Shown piece after piece: positions 9,167 through 19,469 of a stretch of 64,000 nucleotides of DNA. This DNA comes from Leishmania mexicana MHOM/GT/2001/U1103. Taxonomy: Eukaryota > Euglenozoa > Kinetoplastea > Trypanosomatida > Trypanosomatidae. Below the pieces are notes generated by a model, which saw only the letters and a program-made list of their open reading frames with translations, ran no database searches and was not told the DNA's origin. Numbering within the stretch: position 1 is the stretch's first letter; every line of letters begins with the position of its first letter. Where the stretch lies: the NCBI RefSeq assembly GCF_000234665.1, contig NC_018308.1, positions 92,920 through 156,919 on the forward strand, given 5' to 3'. The position numbers and the translations under genes are program-made.

Positions 9167-12100
9167 ATGCGCTACCCGCGACCGACATCCTCGCAGAAGG
9201 GCGATGTGGTCCGTGATGCGCGTAGCAGCAATACCCCCACCCCGCTCTCCTTGGACGTGCCGTCGCCGGAGCACGCGTGGGCAAGCGTGGAGCTGACCCA
9301 CACACTGGACGGCACGCCTGTGGGAGGAGAGGGAGGCGCGGCGTTGGGGGCGGCGAGGACGTCCGCCGTCTTTTCCTTTCCCTTCAATGCCACTGCGGGT
9401 CGCCCCCTGCCGTCCTTCGCGCCGCTTCTCCCGACGCGGCGAACTCCGCTGTGGGCGGATGCGACGAGCACCGATGGCAGTGCGCACCGGCCGAAGCAGA
9501 AGATGGGCAACGACGCCGCAGCAACAGCACAGCCTGCGTCCGGAGCAGCAACTCAAGGCTGTGGCGAGGGTCATGAAGGCGGTGGCGCCGCTTCTCCTCC
9601 TGGGGACCGGAGTGTTCAACTCAGCCAGTGGGCCGTATCTCCTTTGAACAGTCCGCTCTCCATCCCCCCCGTCGCGGCAAGCGCCAGCAGCCGAAGCAGG
9701 CGCCGATTCGAAGACCCGACGCCGCTGGCGCAGCGGCTGGAATCACCGGTGGGCCCCTCTTTCACCGACCTCTTTGTCGGCTTGGAGAGGCCGCGCCTGC
9801 GTGGTCGCCGACCGCGGGAGGGGGTTCAGCGCCGCGCCCACCACCGTCGCACCCATGCAGACGGCGTCTTCGATGTAGATGCGCAGGCGCCCTTTCTCTC
9901 CTTGTCGGCCCTATCGCTGCATCCGACATGCTCCACCAGCCACTGTGACGGCGCCTTCTCCGACGCGGACGACATCGACGACGACAGTCATGTGAACACT
10001 AACAAAGGCGAAGGCGAGGTGAACACCCCTACCGTCTATCGCAGCCCCCAGTTACCGCACTGGTGGCGCAGCATCGCGACCCCGGTACCAGGGGCTCGCG
10101 TGTCTCTCAGGCCGGACACGTGCCGCGTCGAGTTTTGGTGGATGGACCGACTCGGGTTCGAAGCGCACGAGATTGTCCGCGTCGTCCTCAGGCACTCCCT
10201 CGAGGGGGTCGTGCTGCGCCGCAGCGGCGAGACGGCTGTTGTGGTGGAGTTTCGAATTCTGCCGAAGCTATTAAAATCTACCAGCTACGCTGTCGCGCGG
10301 CGATCGCGCGAGCAGCGCGACGCGTCGCCAAGCCTGGCGGCAGATGCCGACACGAGCGAGTCTCCCAGTATGCCCTTCACGGATAGCGTGCGCTCTCTCA
10401 CCCCAACTGTCTTTCTCACCGTCTCCCAGCCGGTCGACGCGGCGGATTGGGGGAACCAACGCATACCCCGTAGTAACCACGGTAGCCGCGCCGTCGGAAT
10501 ATCGTCTCTCGATGTGCGTCTGCAGCTGCAGGAGCTAGTCCAAGCCGACAGCAGCGGCAAAGCAGACTGCAGCCAGAGAGAGTCTGGGGAACCGGTGACC
10601 AGTACGGCCAACGGCACCACCATAACCGCGGCAACAACGGTCGCGACAACCATAACGGCGACTATAGGGTCAATAGGCGGCCAGCTCGCATCGCCATCGA
10701 GCTTTCCTCTGTCGCCGCAGCGTCCCATCAGGGAGTCCGTCTCTGACGGCAGGGATGAGAGCACCCCCTCCACGCAGGTATCTGTGCGCTCACCATCCCC
10801 GCGCTCCCCTCTCTCCCATCTCCAGCAGTCGGTGGCGACGGGGCCCTCCTCCACCCTCTCGCCCAGCCCGCAGCCCTCCCTCTCCTTCGCAGTCGGCAGC
10901 ATCCCGGTCACAGTGGCCGGCCGGTCGGCAGATTCATTAGCGGAGCAAGACCCTCAATGGCCGGTGCTGGCTCGTGTGCTCGGCACCACCACTACTCAGC
11001 ACCCGCACCACCAGTCGCTGCGCCTGCCCGTCGTGCAAACATCCCCGCAAACCGGCGCGGTGGCGGCGGCGAAGGCTGCCGAGAGCATGAGCGGACATAG
11101 TGAGGCAGTGGTCGATGCGTCCGCGACGAATGGCGGCGGAGGCGGCGGGGGTGAGGGCGCCCGCTCCCTGGCGCCTACGAGCGTAAAAGCGAACACCAAC
11201 GGCAGCTCCACCAGCGTCCTCCCGGTGGCCATCCCGTCCGTGCGGCGCCTCATCCAAGAGAACCGCCCCACGACGAAGCTGGATTCGGTGCACGACACGG
11301 GCATCATTGGCGGGGCCGATGGCGACGTGGCCAGCGTGGAACCGACGTCGTCCATGGGCAGTCAAGGCACCCTATGCTACCCGTCTCCCTGGGGCTCCTC
11401 TCCGCAGCGGCAGTTGCCGTGCGCCAAACTGCCTCCTAGCGTCAAGGTGAGCTCAATGACCGCGAACGGCACGGGATCGGGGCGCTCGCGCAGCCGTATC
11501 CTGAACAACCACAGCAGCGGCGTCGTCACTGCCGGTGGCGGTGATGCTGACCTGTCTCGCATCTCGGAGGAGGGAAAGTTCCTCGTCCACGTCGAGCCGC
11601 ACCACAATTTGAGGAACGTCGGCGTGAATCAACGGAGAAATGGCGGCGCCGTCGTCGCTTCACCTGCCGCACCCGCGTTCAATCCGCTGCCTACCGCCAG
11701 CGGTCACCCCACCCAGGCGCTGCCCGGCAACTCAAACAGTGACTGCCAGCACGGCAGCCAGGGATCGCACCAACCGCACCCGTGGACTGAAGGGCGACAG
11801 CTGTCCCCAGCGCGACCTCACCACCAGCATACACTGACCAGCCCCATCACCGTCGCCAACTTGTACCCCGACACAACAGAGAAGGTTGTGGCTGCTGCTG
11901 CAGAGGCTGCGCGCTTGGAGGACGCCATTGTTCCGACTACAACAGCGGCAGCAGCTCCCTCGCAGCAGCAGCAGCAGCAGCAACCAGCGGTTTTGGGTAC
12001 GCCACAGCACACTATGGACGAAGACGACGACTCCGTTGTGGCGATCCTCACGCTGCCGATCTCTGTGTGCACGCCGATCGTCGTGGCGCGCCTCCAGGCG

Positions 12101-15100
12101 ATGCGTATCCTGCATCCCCTTTTGCCTGCCATCACCGCCCTGCACGGCCCCGCCTTCTCGGCCACCATATCTGGTGATCACCCCAACTCCGATAGCACGG
12201 ATACAGACAGCAACGAGGAGGCGCTGCTCACCGCACCGCAGCTGTCGAACGCGACGCCGCAGTCTTCGCCCGCGGGGGATGCGCAGGGCCCCGACTACGC
12301 TGACGCTATTCGCCTCCTCAGCGAAGCGATCGAACTGGTTACGAAAGAGCAGAGCGCCAAGGAGGCGCCGCCGTCGATGACGGGCACCCCAGACGACTAC
12401 GCGCCGACGCGTGCCCGCGATCTTTCTATCCTGTACACAGTCCGCAGCCACCTCCTCTTCCACGCCTCGCCGACGTGCCTCCGCGACAGTCTTCAAGATG
12501 CCGAGGCGGCACTGCGGTGCTGCCCCGCCAGGGATCACATCAACCCCACCTACGAGGTACTCGCCGCAAACCTGGTCAGCTTCGGCTACGTATCCCAGTT
12601 GGAGGGCCTGGCCGGGCACTTGCGGCACCGCTGGCGTGCCGCATCGCCGCTTCTTCTCCGTCTTGGTCGCGTCACACAGGTGATGGTGTCGTACGCGTCC
12701 ATTTTTCTGCGCCAGCAGCTTCCATCATCCACGGTGCACCCGTGCGCCGGTGGCAGTGCGGACATGATGCTGCCCAGCAACACCAGCGACACCGTCATGG
12801 GAACCCCATCGCTCACGGCCATGTCCCTCTCGCCCCAGTCGACCCCGCTACCGCCGAAGCACATCACCTCCTATCCCCGTCACCGTGGCGACGAGCGCTC
12901 GTCGCGTCCTGAGGCAACTGCCACCACCGCCACCCCCAACACGCTCCTCCAGCCGCACACGCTGCCGTACGAGGTCTGTCCGCTCCCTTTGGGCCGCTAC
13001 GGCAGAACCCTGCACAACCTCGACGAGGCGCCGCGGCAGTCGTCGCCGGTACCGGCGTCGCCTCAGTCCCTCCCCACCGCAGGCGTCGACAGCACCAGCG
13101 CAGACTCGATGCCGCACCAGCCCTCACAGCTTCGCGGTCCCCGTCCATCCAGCCGTCCCTTCCGCCCTGGCACCGACGTGTGCCACCGCCGCCTATTCCT
13201 CCTTGAGATGCTCTTCCCCACCATGAACCCACCGCCGGTGAGTCTGCTCCCGCTTCCCGTGTCGCACGGGTACGGTGGCGCGACAGGGCGACGAGGCTGG
13301 CAGCCGAACAGCACCAAGGCGACGATCCGTGGCGGCAACGACAACGCCACCTCCTCCAACGTTGCCATTGTCCCGAAAACCGAGACGACGCGGCGGGTGA
13401 GGGCGGAAGACTTCATGTACGACCGGAACTCCATGCTCACCCTCCTGGCCCCCACGGCCGACACGACGATGGAGTGGGGCACGGTGCCGATGTGCTACTT
13501 CTGCCGCCACATCCGCCTCTCCGCCACGCGCCACATTCAAAAAAATGAGGCCATCTTCGTGGAGCGCCCGGCCATTCTGATGCCCTTCTGGCCGCTGCTC
13601 CCGCCGCGATCGGCGTCGGCGTCTACCGCTGCCACTGAGCCCCGTAGCAGCAGCGGGACCGGGGCTGGGGTGAGCGACAGGTCCGTCAGCAGTACGCTAG
13701 AACCGTCGTGCTGCGCGCAGTGTGGCCAACAACGGCTTGCGAAACCTGTGAACTGCCCTGGCGGCTGTCACTCCGTCTACTGTTCCGAGCAGTGCCGGCA
13801 ACTGGCGCTGCGGCTGTATCATGTGGTGGAGTGTGGCGGCGTTCCACCAGACTCCAACAAAGCGGGCGTTCTCGAGCTCGGCGACGACGTAGGTGCCCGA
13901 GTGCGACGCACCGTGGCGGTCCTGCAGGACGTCTTCTCCGACTGGAATAACTACTTGCACCACCTCGCTCGCTGGGATACCCCGAGCACCCGCCTCACAG
14001 CTCAGCACGCCGCGTGCTCGCCAGTGATGACCCCCGATGCGTCACCCGTGTCGTCATCGCGGGTAGGTGAAATGCCTGGACATGACGCATCCCAGCAGCA
14101 GCAGCAGCAGTCCAGCGGTTCGAACGGTAAGGCGCCTGCGCAAGGGAAGCGGTGCTGCGCACCGCCACCAATCGTGGCCGTCACGGCGATGCGGGTGGTG
14201 GCGCGGCTTGAGGCGATGATTCTGAGTTTGGCTCTGCCGCTGGAGCTGCTACCGCAGATGCAGAACCACCCGGCGTGGACAGCAGAGCGGCACGCGATGA
14301 TGCGCGCCGTGGCTCGCACGCTGCGTCAACGCGGACTGATGGTGCCGGCGTCATCCACACGCGGCATCAATTTGTACTGCACGCATGTGGACCCCCAGCG
14401 ACTCTTGCTGCTCGAGGTGCTGTTGCAGGAGCTCTCCGTTCCCTTCTTTGCCGACTTCAACTACCGCGCTTCGTCCACTGTCTGGGAGAAGCTGAGTCGA
14501 ATTCCGTGCGAGGTGGCGCGCAGCTCTGACAATGCGGTCGGCACGACCGGTCCTGAAAAGTCGGTGCCCAGCCCAGTGGACGACTCGGAACCGGGCATTT
14601 TCCGCAGCCTGCCCCTCCCATACACACCGTCCCCCGTGCCCGCCAAAGCGCAGCTGGAGGAGTTGCTCTGCGACTTGCACCGCATGGTGCATCGAGTCTA
14701 CCAGGTTGTCGCGAAGGAGCTGGCCGACGTGCCGTCCATCCCCCTCTGCGGCGCGGAGGCGGAGGAAGAGAACAGCCTCGAGTGGGGCCTCCCCGGTCGG
14801 TGGAACTGTGTCGAACTTCTCGGCTTCCTCAACAGTACGCGAGTGTGCCAGCAGATCAGCGACTTTGCCTTGACAAGTTGGGCGGTGGTGTACCCGCGCG
14901 ACAGAGAGCCGCCAAACGTCGCTGCCGCAACGGCGGCGGACAACCGGAGCATGTCACAGGCCCGGTCTATCTTCGTGGACGACGATCGCCCACTGAACAT
15001 CCATCCCCACCACCACTCCAACGAGAGCAGCACCATCACGAACGAGTTCAGCCACGCGAACCCGAGCGACATCTCCCACACGGTTGCGGTGCCACTCGTC

Positions 15101-15562
15101 GTGATTAGTCCATGGTCATGCTTGACAGTGGACCTGCACCCGATTCTGGGCAACACCCCCGGCGGCGTCATACACTCTCGCTTCATGATCGAGCACGAGC
15201 AGCGGCGACGTATGCTCGCCTACTGTGCAGCCGCAGCAGGGCGTCGCGGTGGCGACGGCATCGGCGGGGGTAGCATGGGCAACGATTCTTTTCTCTCCGT
15301 CCACTCGGCATCCTCGATGTCGGCGGCAACGCTGCTCACCGGTGACGACTCTGCTCAGCCAGCGTCGTTGCGCGACGATCTCAACCTTCAGCTGCTCGAG
15401 GAGGCTGCGCGGCGCAGCTGCTCCAACCTGCACATCTCCCTCGTCTACACGCCATCCAAAGAGCCCGCAGTGCTCGCCGTGGCAAAGGAGGACATCACTC
15501 ACGGGGACGTGCTGTGGTGGGAGTCACTGGCCTCCGGCGACTACCTTTCTGGGCTCCTGTAG
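9167..15562 (+). CDS. Large TPR-MYND protein with degenerate split SET domain (SMYD-like)
   Basis: A 2131-residue protein with SMYD architecture; SMYD proteins methylate lysines on histones and other proteins, with the SET domain split by a MYND zinc finger. The first ~1000 residues are mostly low-complexity Ser/Pro/Ala/Thr sequence with an island near 308-375 (CRVEFWWMDRLGFEAHEIV). TPR-like helices lie at about 1042-1145 (YADAIRLLSEAIELV, then LQDAEAALRCC). A first SET segment (SATRHIQKNEAIFVERPA) starts near 1448. The MYND finger is at ~1515-1557: CAQC, CPGGCHSVYCSEQC, HVVEC, with all Cys/His ligands. The second SET segment is near the C-terminus (RRSCSNLHISLV, then AVAKEDITHGDVLWWESL). The NHSC motif is RRSC and the final catalytic Tyr region is WWESL, so methyltransferase activity is doubtful. 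The start is chosen from the splice acceptor at 8850; the next in-frame ATG lies near 9504. Confidence 0.75.
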   Translation: MRYPRPTSSQKGDVVRDARSSNTPTPLSLDVPSPEHAWASVELTHTLDGTPVGGEGGAALGAARTSAVFSFPFNATAGRPLPSFAPLLPTRRTPLWADATSTDGSAHRPKQKMGNDAAATAQPASGAATQGCGEGHEGGGAASPPGDRSVQLSQWAVSPLNSPLSIPPVAASASSRSRRRFEDPTPLAQRLESPVGPSFTDLFVGLERPRLRGRRPREGVQRRAHHRRTHADGVFDVDAQAPFLSLSALSLHPTCSTSHCDGAFSDADDIDDDSHVNTNKGEGEVNTPTVYRSPQLPHWWRSIATPVPGARVSLRPDTCRVEFWWMDRLGFEAHEIVRVVLRHSLEGVVLRRSGETAVVVEFRILPKLLKSTSYAVARRSREQRDASPSLAADADTSESPSMPFTDSVRSLTPTVFLTVSQPVDAADWGNQRIPRSNHGSRAVGISSLDVRLQLQELVQADSSGKADCSQRESGEPVTSTANGTTITAATTVATTITATIGSIGGQLASPSSFPLSPQRPIRESVSDGRDESTPSTQVSVRSPSPRSPLSHLQQSVATGPSSTLSPSPQPSLSFAVGSIPVTVAGRSADSLAEQDPQWPVLARVLGTTTTQHPHHQSLRLPVVQTSPQTGAVAAAKAAESMSGHSEAVVDASATNGGGGGGGEGARSLAPTSVKANTNGSSTSVLPVAIPSVRRLIQENRPTTKLDSVHDTGIIGGADGDVASVEPTSSMGSQGTLCYPSPWGSSPQRQLPCAKLPPSVKVSSMTANGTGSGRSRSRILNNHSSGVVTAGGGDADLSRISEEGKFLVHVEPHHNLRNVGVNQRRNGGAVVASPAAPAFNPLPTASGHPTQALPGNSNSDCQHGSQGSHQPHPWTEGRQLSPARPHHQHTLTSPITVANLYPDTTEKVVAAAAEAARLEDAIVPTTTAAAAPSQQQQQQQPAVLGTPQHTMDEDDDSVVAILTLPISVCTPIVVARLQAMRILHPLLPAITALHGPAFSATISGDHPNSDSTDTDSNEEALLTAPQLSNATPQSSPAGDAQGPDYADAIRLLSEAIELVTKEQSAKEAPPSMTGTPDDYAPTRARDLSILYTVRSHLLFHASPTCLRDSLQDAEAALRCCPARDHINPTYEVLAANLVSFGYVSQLEGLAGHLRHRWRAASPLLLRLGRVTQVMVSYASIFLRQQLPSSTVHPCAGGSADMMLPSNTSDTVMGTPSLTAMSLSPQSTPLPPKHITSYPRHRGDERSSRPEATATTATPNTLLQPHTLPYEVCPLPLGRYGRTLHNLDEAPRQSSPVPASPQSLPTAGVDSTSADSMPHQPSQLRGPRPSSRPFRPGTDVCHRRLFLLEMLFPTMNPPPVSLLPLPVSHGYGGATGRRGWQPNSTKATIRGGNDNATSSNVAIVPKTETTRRVRAEDFMYDRNSMLTLLAPTADTTMEWGTVPMCYFCRHIRLSATRHIQKNEAIFVERPAILMPFWPLLPPRSASASTAATEPRSSSGTGAGVSDRSVSSTLEPSCCAQCGQQRLAKPVNCPGGCHSVYCSEQCRQLALRLYHVVECGGVPPDSNKAGVLELGDDVGARVRRTVAVLQDVFSDWNNYLHHLARWDTPSTRLTAQHAACSPVMTPDASPVSSSRVGEMPGHDASQQQQQQSSGSNGKAPAQGKRCCAPPPIVAVTAMRVVARLEAMILSLALPLELLPQMQNHPAWTAERHAMMRAVARTLRQRGLMVPASSTRGINLYCTHVDPQRLLLLEVLLQELSVPFFADFNYRASSTVWEKLSRIPCEVARSSDNAVGTTGPEKSVPSPVDDSEPGIFRSLPLPYTPSPVPAKAQLEELLCDLHRMVHRVYQVVAKELADVPSIPLCGAEAEEENSLEWGLPGRWNCVELLGFLNSTRVCQQISDFALTSWAVVYPRDREPPNVAAATAADNRSMSQARSIFVDDDRPLNIHPHHHSNESSTITNEFSHANPSDISHTVAVPLVVISPWSCLTVDLHPILGNTPGGVIHSRFMIEHEQRRRMLAYCAAAAGRRGGDGIGGGSMGNDSFLSVHSASSMSAATLLTGDDSAQPASLRDDLNLQLLEEAARRSCSNLHISLVYTPSKEPAVLAVAKEDITHGDVLWWESLASGDYLSGLL

Positions 15563-16279
15563 CGGCGCGCGTCACGTGGCCCACATGAACACGCTCGCCC
15601 TTCATCCTCCCGACCTTGCGACGGGGTCAACGCGTTTGTGCCTGTGTGTGGGTGTGTGTGTATTGCCTTCGCGGGGTTCACGGGGAACCCCCATGCCGGG
15701 ACGCACGTCCTGCTTCGCCTGCTCCGGCCTCCCTTTGCTTGTCGTATTTTTGTGTTGCATCCTTTACCTTCTCCGTGTTCCCGGGTGACGGAGGACCGCC
15801 TCCGCGGTGGTATCGAGCGGGGGCCCCCGCGCCCACACGGGACGCGACAAAAGATACGCATACGTATGTGTGTATGTGTGTATAACTATACGTATGTGTG
15901 TATGTGTGTGTATGTTTGAAGTGGTTAATAACTGATCCACTACCCTGCACGCACCTCCGTGTGTGTTCGTGTGTTTGCGTGACGACGGGAAGGGGGAAAG
16001 ACGTAGGTGGGGGGGGGTGCCACAGAGTTTGAACAACAGACTCAGCTATACAGGGAGCCCTCTGCTTTACTCCCCTCCCGCTCTGCAGGTACTCTACGCT
16101 CTCGTTTTTCATCACCGCTCTCTGCCTCCCTTCTCTCTCATGTCCCATTTCTGTTGTTGCTCCTTCGCTTTCTCTCTCGGGATGTCGCTGACACGCGGGG
16201 CAGTCAATGGGGCGCCGCCTCACCTCTCAAGGGCACTGCCGCATCCCCATGGTCTCTGTGCTTGCCACACGCGCATGCA

Positions 16280-16283
<4 letters not shown>

Positions 16284-16316
<33 letters not shown>
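16284..16316 (+). repeat. (GT)16 microsatellite
   Basis: Uninterrupted GT tract upstream of the small basic-protein gene. Confidence 0.95.
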
Positions 16317-16317
<1 letters not shown>

Positions 16318-16449
16318 TGCACGCAAGAGGCGGTTAGACACGTTGTCAGCGGCACTGGTGATGATGAGCCGTCGCTGCAGGCCTCATGGCAATGATGACC
16401 AGCTGGATGCGGAGGGGGGGAGAAGCCTCCATGACGATGCGCCGAACTT

Positions 16450-16533
16450 TCTTCTTTCTCCTTCCTCCACCCTCCCACCGCGACTCTCCCGCTCCTCTCT
16501 CGCGCACGCACACCTGCCATACGCGCACATCAG
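16450..16533 (+). promoter_or_regulatory. Probable trans-splice acceptor of the small basic-protein gene
   Basis: Pyrimidine-rich sequence (TTTCTTCTTTCTCCTTCCTC and on) leads to CATCAG with AG at 16532-16533. No ATG lies between this AG and 16628, which fixes the start and rejects the longer frame that begins at 16007. Confidence 0.5.
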
Positions 16534-16627
16534 CGCACTCGCACAGTGTCGAAGCACACCCTGGCACAAGCCTCCCCCCCCCCCCCAACACACACACACA
16601 CAGACACACCTCTTTTGGGCGAGAGAA

Positions 16628-17200
16628 ATGACCCTGGTTGCACCCAAGGCGCTGCACAAGCGCGTCAAGGGCACAAACGTGGAGGTACGCAAGGAGGTGA
16701 CGGACGACAGCACCGACGCACACCTGGCCCTCCTCTACTCGATTCACGCCGATGATGAAACCGAGCTGCGGTGGCTCCACAACACCCTGCGGCCGGAGCG
16801 CAACCTGGTCCACCCGTCCGACGCCTTCCTGCACGGCATCAAGGCACTGCAGCCAGCCGCCGTCTTTAACACGTTCGACGCGCAGAAGGCGAAGCTGCGA
16901 CGACTCACAAAGTACGAGAAGGACAAAGCAAGCGCCATGAAGCGGCGCAAGGAGGAGATGGCGCCCACCGCTGCCTACAAGGCCGCCGTCAACCCCCACA
17001 AGACCCCACGCACCGGCGGAGCGGCCCCAGCTGATGAGGTGCGCGTGCTGTCGCGGGGCATGAACAAGGCGCAGAAGGCGCGTAGCCGCGCACGGACTGC
17101 CCATAAGTCGGGCAAGGTGGTCAGCGACGCCGAGGCGCCAAAGGCTTTCTTCACCAAGTGGAAGAAGCGCAAGCAGGAAAAGATCGGCAGGGGTCTGTGA
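16628..17200 (+). CDS. Small basic protein of unknown function
   Basis: A 190-residue protein that I do not recognise. The N-terminal 90 residues look globular and balanced in charge (RVKGTNVEVRKEVTDDST, LRPERNLVHPSDAFLHGIKA). The middle is a charged helix (AKLRRLTKYEKDKASAMKRR). The C-terminal third is Lys/Arg-rich (NKAQKARSRARTAHKSGK, FFTKWKKRKQEKIGRG), like nucleolar or ribosome-associated proteins. There is no signal peptide or membrane segment. The start follows a well-placed splice acceptor and has an A-rich context (GAGAGAAATG). A role in RNA binding or ribosome biogenesis is only a guess from composition. Confidence 0.75.
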   Translation: MTLVAPKALHKRVKGTNVEVRKEVTDDSTDAHLALLYSIHADDETELRWLHNTLRPERNLVHPSDAFLHGIKALQPAAVFNTFDAQKAKLRRLTKYEKDKASAMKRRKEEMAPTAAYKAAVNPHKTPRTGGAAPADEVRVLSRGMNKAQKARSRARTAHKSGKVVSDAEAPKAFFTKWKKRKQEKIGRGL

Positions 17201-18278
17201 CGCCGTGCGTCCGTGACTATGTTCTCTGCGTGTTCGCAACTCGGGTGCGTCTGTTCCTTTGTTGTAGCCCCGTGCCGCTGCTGTGACAGCATGGCAAGTG
17301 CGGCTCTCTGGCCCTGGTATGCCGACACATACAGACGCACTCGCCGTCTCTCGATTTTTTCGGGGCATCTTTAAGCGGTTAAGCCATCCATCGATCTTCC
17401 CGTGTCGTCTGCCGGGGTCTTGCATGGGAGGGGGAGGGAGAGAGCGAGGGAGGGGGATCGTCTGATCATGATACCTCCCCCTCCCCTCCTCCTACACACA
17501 CACACGCGCACAGGCACGCATGCACATGGCGGGGTTTGGCACAGCTCTCTCTAAGACGCGCACCCGTGGTCACACCATCTTGGAGAGGCAGCGGCACGCC
17601 CAGAGTGAGCGCGTAAAACCGGAAAAGGGGGATGAAAAACAACAGACCAACCGCCCATCGACAGCTTTTGTCTGGCTATCTCTGTGTGTGTGTCCCGAAG
17701 AATTCGGTGCCACCACCACCACCATACGGCTTTCGCTCATCCACCCTGCAGGACGCAAGGAGACTGCAGGGATGGGGCCCCGGCGTTTTGCGCCTCTCTC
17801 CCGTCTGTGTGTCCTTGTCCATGACGCACACACACACACAGGCACGTGAGCCTTCTCTCCTCCCCCACCCCCACCCCTCGCTCTCCATTGGTGGCGCCAC
17901 TGCTGCTCGTGCGTGTGCGCGTTCTTCGGCGTGTCACAGTCCCCCCTCTCTCGTGCTATGGGCTATCTTGCGTTGTGATACAGAGTGCCGGATACGACGA
18001 CAAGAGGTTTACATTGCGGAGCTGAGACAGTACTTAGCAAGCCTCCCTCCCTCGCAGAGGTACACCACGCGACTGTTGCGGCACCTCCTGTTGCCGCAGC
18101 GCGCGCCACAGCGAGGGTCTCTTCACTTTTATCTTGCTCCCCGCCCCGGCATCATTCCGTGGCAACAGAGGGCGTAAGAACACAAGCCAGGGGGCCTCCT
18201 CGCGCACGTGCGCGTGTGTGTGTGTGTGTGTGGTGGACAAGGTCAAGCAAAGGGCGAACGACACTCCTGCCCATAGTC
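17201..18278. other. Intergenic region before the PhyH-like gene
   Basis: Mixed 3' UTR-like sequence with CA tracts near 17497 and 17826, pyrimidine tracts near 17470-17495 and 18041-18052, and a GT tract at 18213-18232. Open frames are biased by these repeats. No gene is supported. Confidence 0.55.
18041..18057 (+). promoter_or_regulatory. Possible trans-splice acceptor of the PhyH-like gene
   Basis: GCCTCCCTCCCTCGCAG ends at 18057, about 220 bases upstream of the ATG at 18279. A second pyrimidine-rich run ending in GCCGCAG follows near 18099. Either would leave 18279 as a plausible first start. Confidence 0.35.
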
Positions 18279-19340
18279 ATGCGGCGCGCGTTCCACGCGG
18301 CAGCGCCGCCGAGCCGCGCGCCTCTCACGTCCCGACGGTACAAGTCGTACGTGCTGAAGTTCTTGCGCGGCCAGTTGCCCCACGACCTCAAAGACTGCGC
18401 GGGTGCGCTCGGGTGCTTGTACGGCACGTTGCCCGACGTGGACGAGTACAGGCAATTTGTGGTGCCGCTGCAAGTGCTTCAGCAGTACCGTCAGCTGGGG
18501 TACGCTAAGCTGCCGCGCCCGGTGCTAGACCCGCCACAGGTGGACATCCTCGCGGACGAGGTGAACCAGCTCGCCAACAACGTCGAACATCACCCCAAGT
18601 CCGAGCATCTCTACGCCACCTCGCTCGCCGACTTGACCGGCGGCCCGCTCTTCTATTGCCAGGGCCAGTGGCGGTGCGCTTGGGGAATGCACGACCTCGT
18701 ATACCTGCCAACGCTCACCGTCGCTGCGTCGCAGGCGCTCGGGAATCGGCTCGTGCGGCTGTGGTACGACGAGGTCTTCATGAAGGAGGCCCGCACTGGC
18801 CCGTGTGTTCCGTGGCAGCAGAACTACGTGCGTTGGCAGCATACGACACCGGTGAACCACGTTAGCATTATGATCGCCCTCGACACCCTCAACAAGGACC
18901 GTGGCGCACCTTGCTTGATTCCCGGCAGCCACCGCTGGCGCGAGGGCCAGCTGCTGCCGCCGGTCCCGTACGACCCTACGCAGACCGAGGCGCAGCAGCT
19001 GAACACAATTTGGGACATCACGAACGATGACGAGCAGGAGATGCTCGCCGACACGCCGCCCGTCACGGTGGATCTGCGCCGCGGCGAGGCACTCCTGATT
19101 CATCCGAAGACACTCTTCGCGACGCACGGCAACCGCTCCCTTGACGCGGCGCGGTGCTGCTGCGTGCACTACATGGGCGAGGAAACGTGTGCAGTGCAGG
19201 ATGGTCCGTTGCTGCCGCACACCACCCGCTTCCGCGCCGGCACGCGTGTCAGCGGCCCGTTCTTCCCCGTTGTCTTCGACCCGGCCATGACGGAGGATCT
19301 TCTGATGCTGGACAACAAGGCAGACGGCGCCGCCGCTTGA
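18279..19340 (+). CDS. Phytanoyl-CoA dioxygenase (PhyH) family protein with altered iron ligands
   Basis: A 353-residue protein with the double-stranded beta-helix of the PhyH family, Fe(II)/2-oxoglutarate oxygenases. Recognisable parts are LGYAKLPRPV near the start of the fold, the dimer or lid helix region, NHVSIMIALDTLNKDRGAPC, LIPGSHRW, and the closing LIHPKTLFATHGNRS...RCCCVHYM. Where PhyH proteins carry WHQD with the first two iron ligands, this protein has Trp179-Gln180-Gln181-Asn182, so the HxD pair is QxN. The distal His (His283 in THGN) and the Arg after it remain. The N-terminus (MRRAFHAAAPPSRAPLTSRR) suggests mitochondrial import. It is the last gene of the + strand unit and ends at the strand-switch region. 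Catalysis is doubtful; a binding role or a different metal site is possible. Confidence 0.8.
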   Translation: MRRAFHAAAPPSRAPLTSRRYKSYVLKFLRGQLPHDLKDCAGALGCLYGTLPDVDEYRQFVVPLQVLQQYRQLGYAKLPRPVLDPPQVDILADEVNQLANNVEHHPKSEHLYATSLADLTGGPLFYCQGQWRCAWGMHDLVYLPTLTVAASQALGNRLVRLWYDEVFMKEARTGPCVPWQQNYVRWQHTTPVNHVSIMIALDTLNKDRGAPCLIPGSHRWREGQLLPPVPYDPTQTEAQQLNTIWDITNDDEQEMLADTPPVTVDLRRGEALLIHPKTLFATHGNRSLDAARCCCVHYMGEETCAVQDGPLLPHTTRFRAGTRVSGPFFPVVFDPAMTEDLLMLDNKADGAAA

Positions 19341-19469
19341 GGGCTCGTGTCTTCGCTGTGTGGTTGGTGCGCTGGGCCGCCCCAGGCCCGATACTTTTTC
19401 ACCCCGTGGGATGCTTCAGCGTCCGCACGCGCGCGCGCGGGCACCCCTTCACAAGTCTCTGGACACCCG

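Larger units (their letters stand above)
15563..16627. other. Intergenic region with long GT microsatellite
   Basis: CT-rich 3' UTR-like sequence is followed by an imperfect TATGTGTG tract (15860-15920), a G-run near 16011-16017 and the long GT repeat at 16284-16316. No gene is supported before 16628. Confidence 0.55.

Noticed and set aside
16007..16627. Longer start for the small basic protein
   Set aside because: The extra residues are repeat-derived (poly Cys-Val from the GT tract) and the acceptor at 16533 lies downstream of that ATG.
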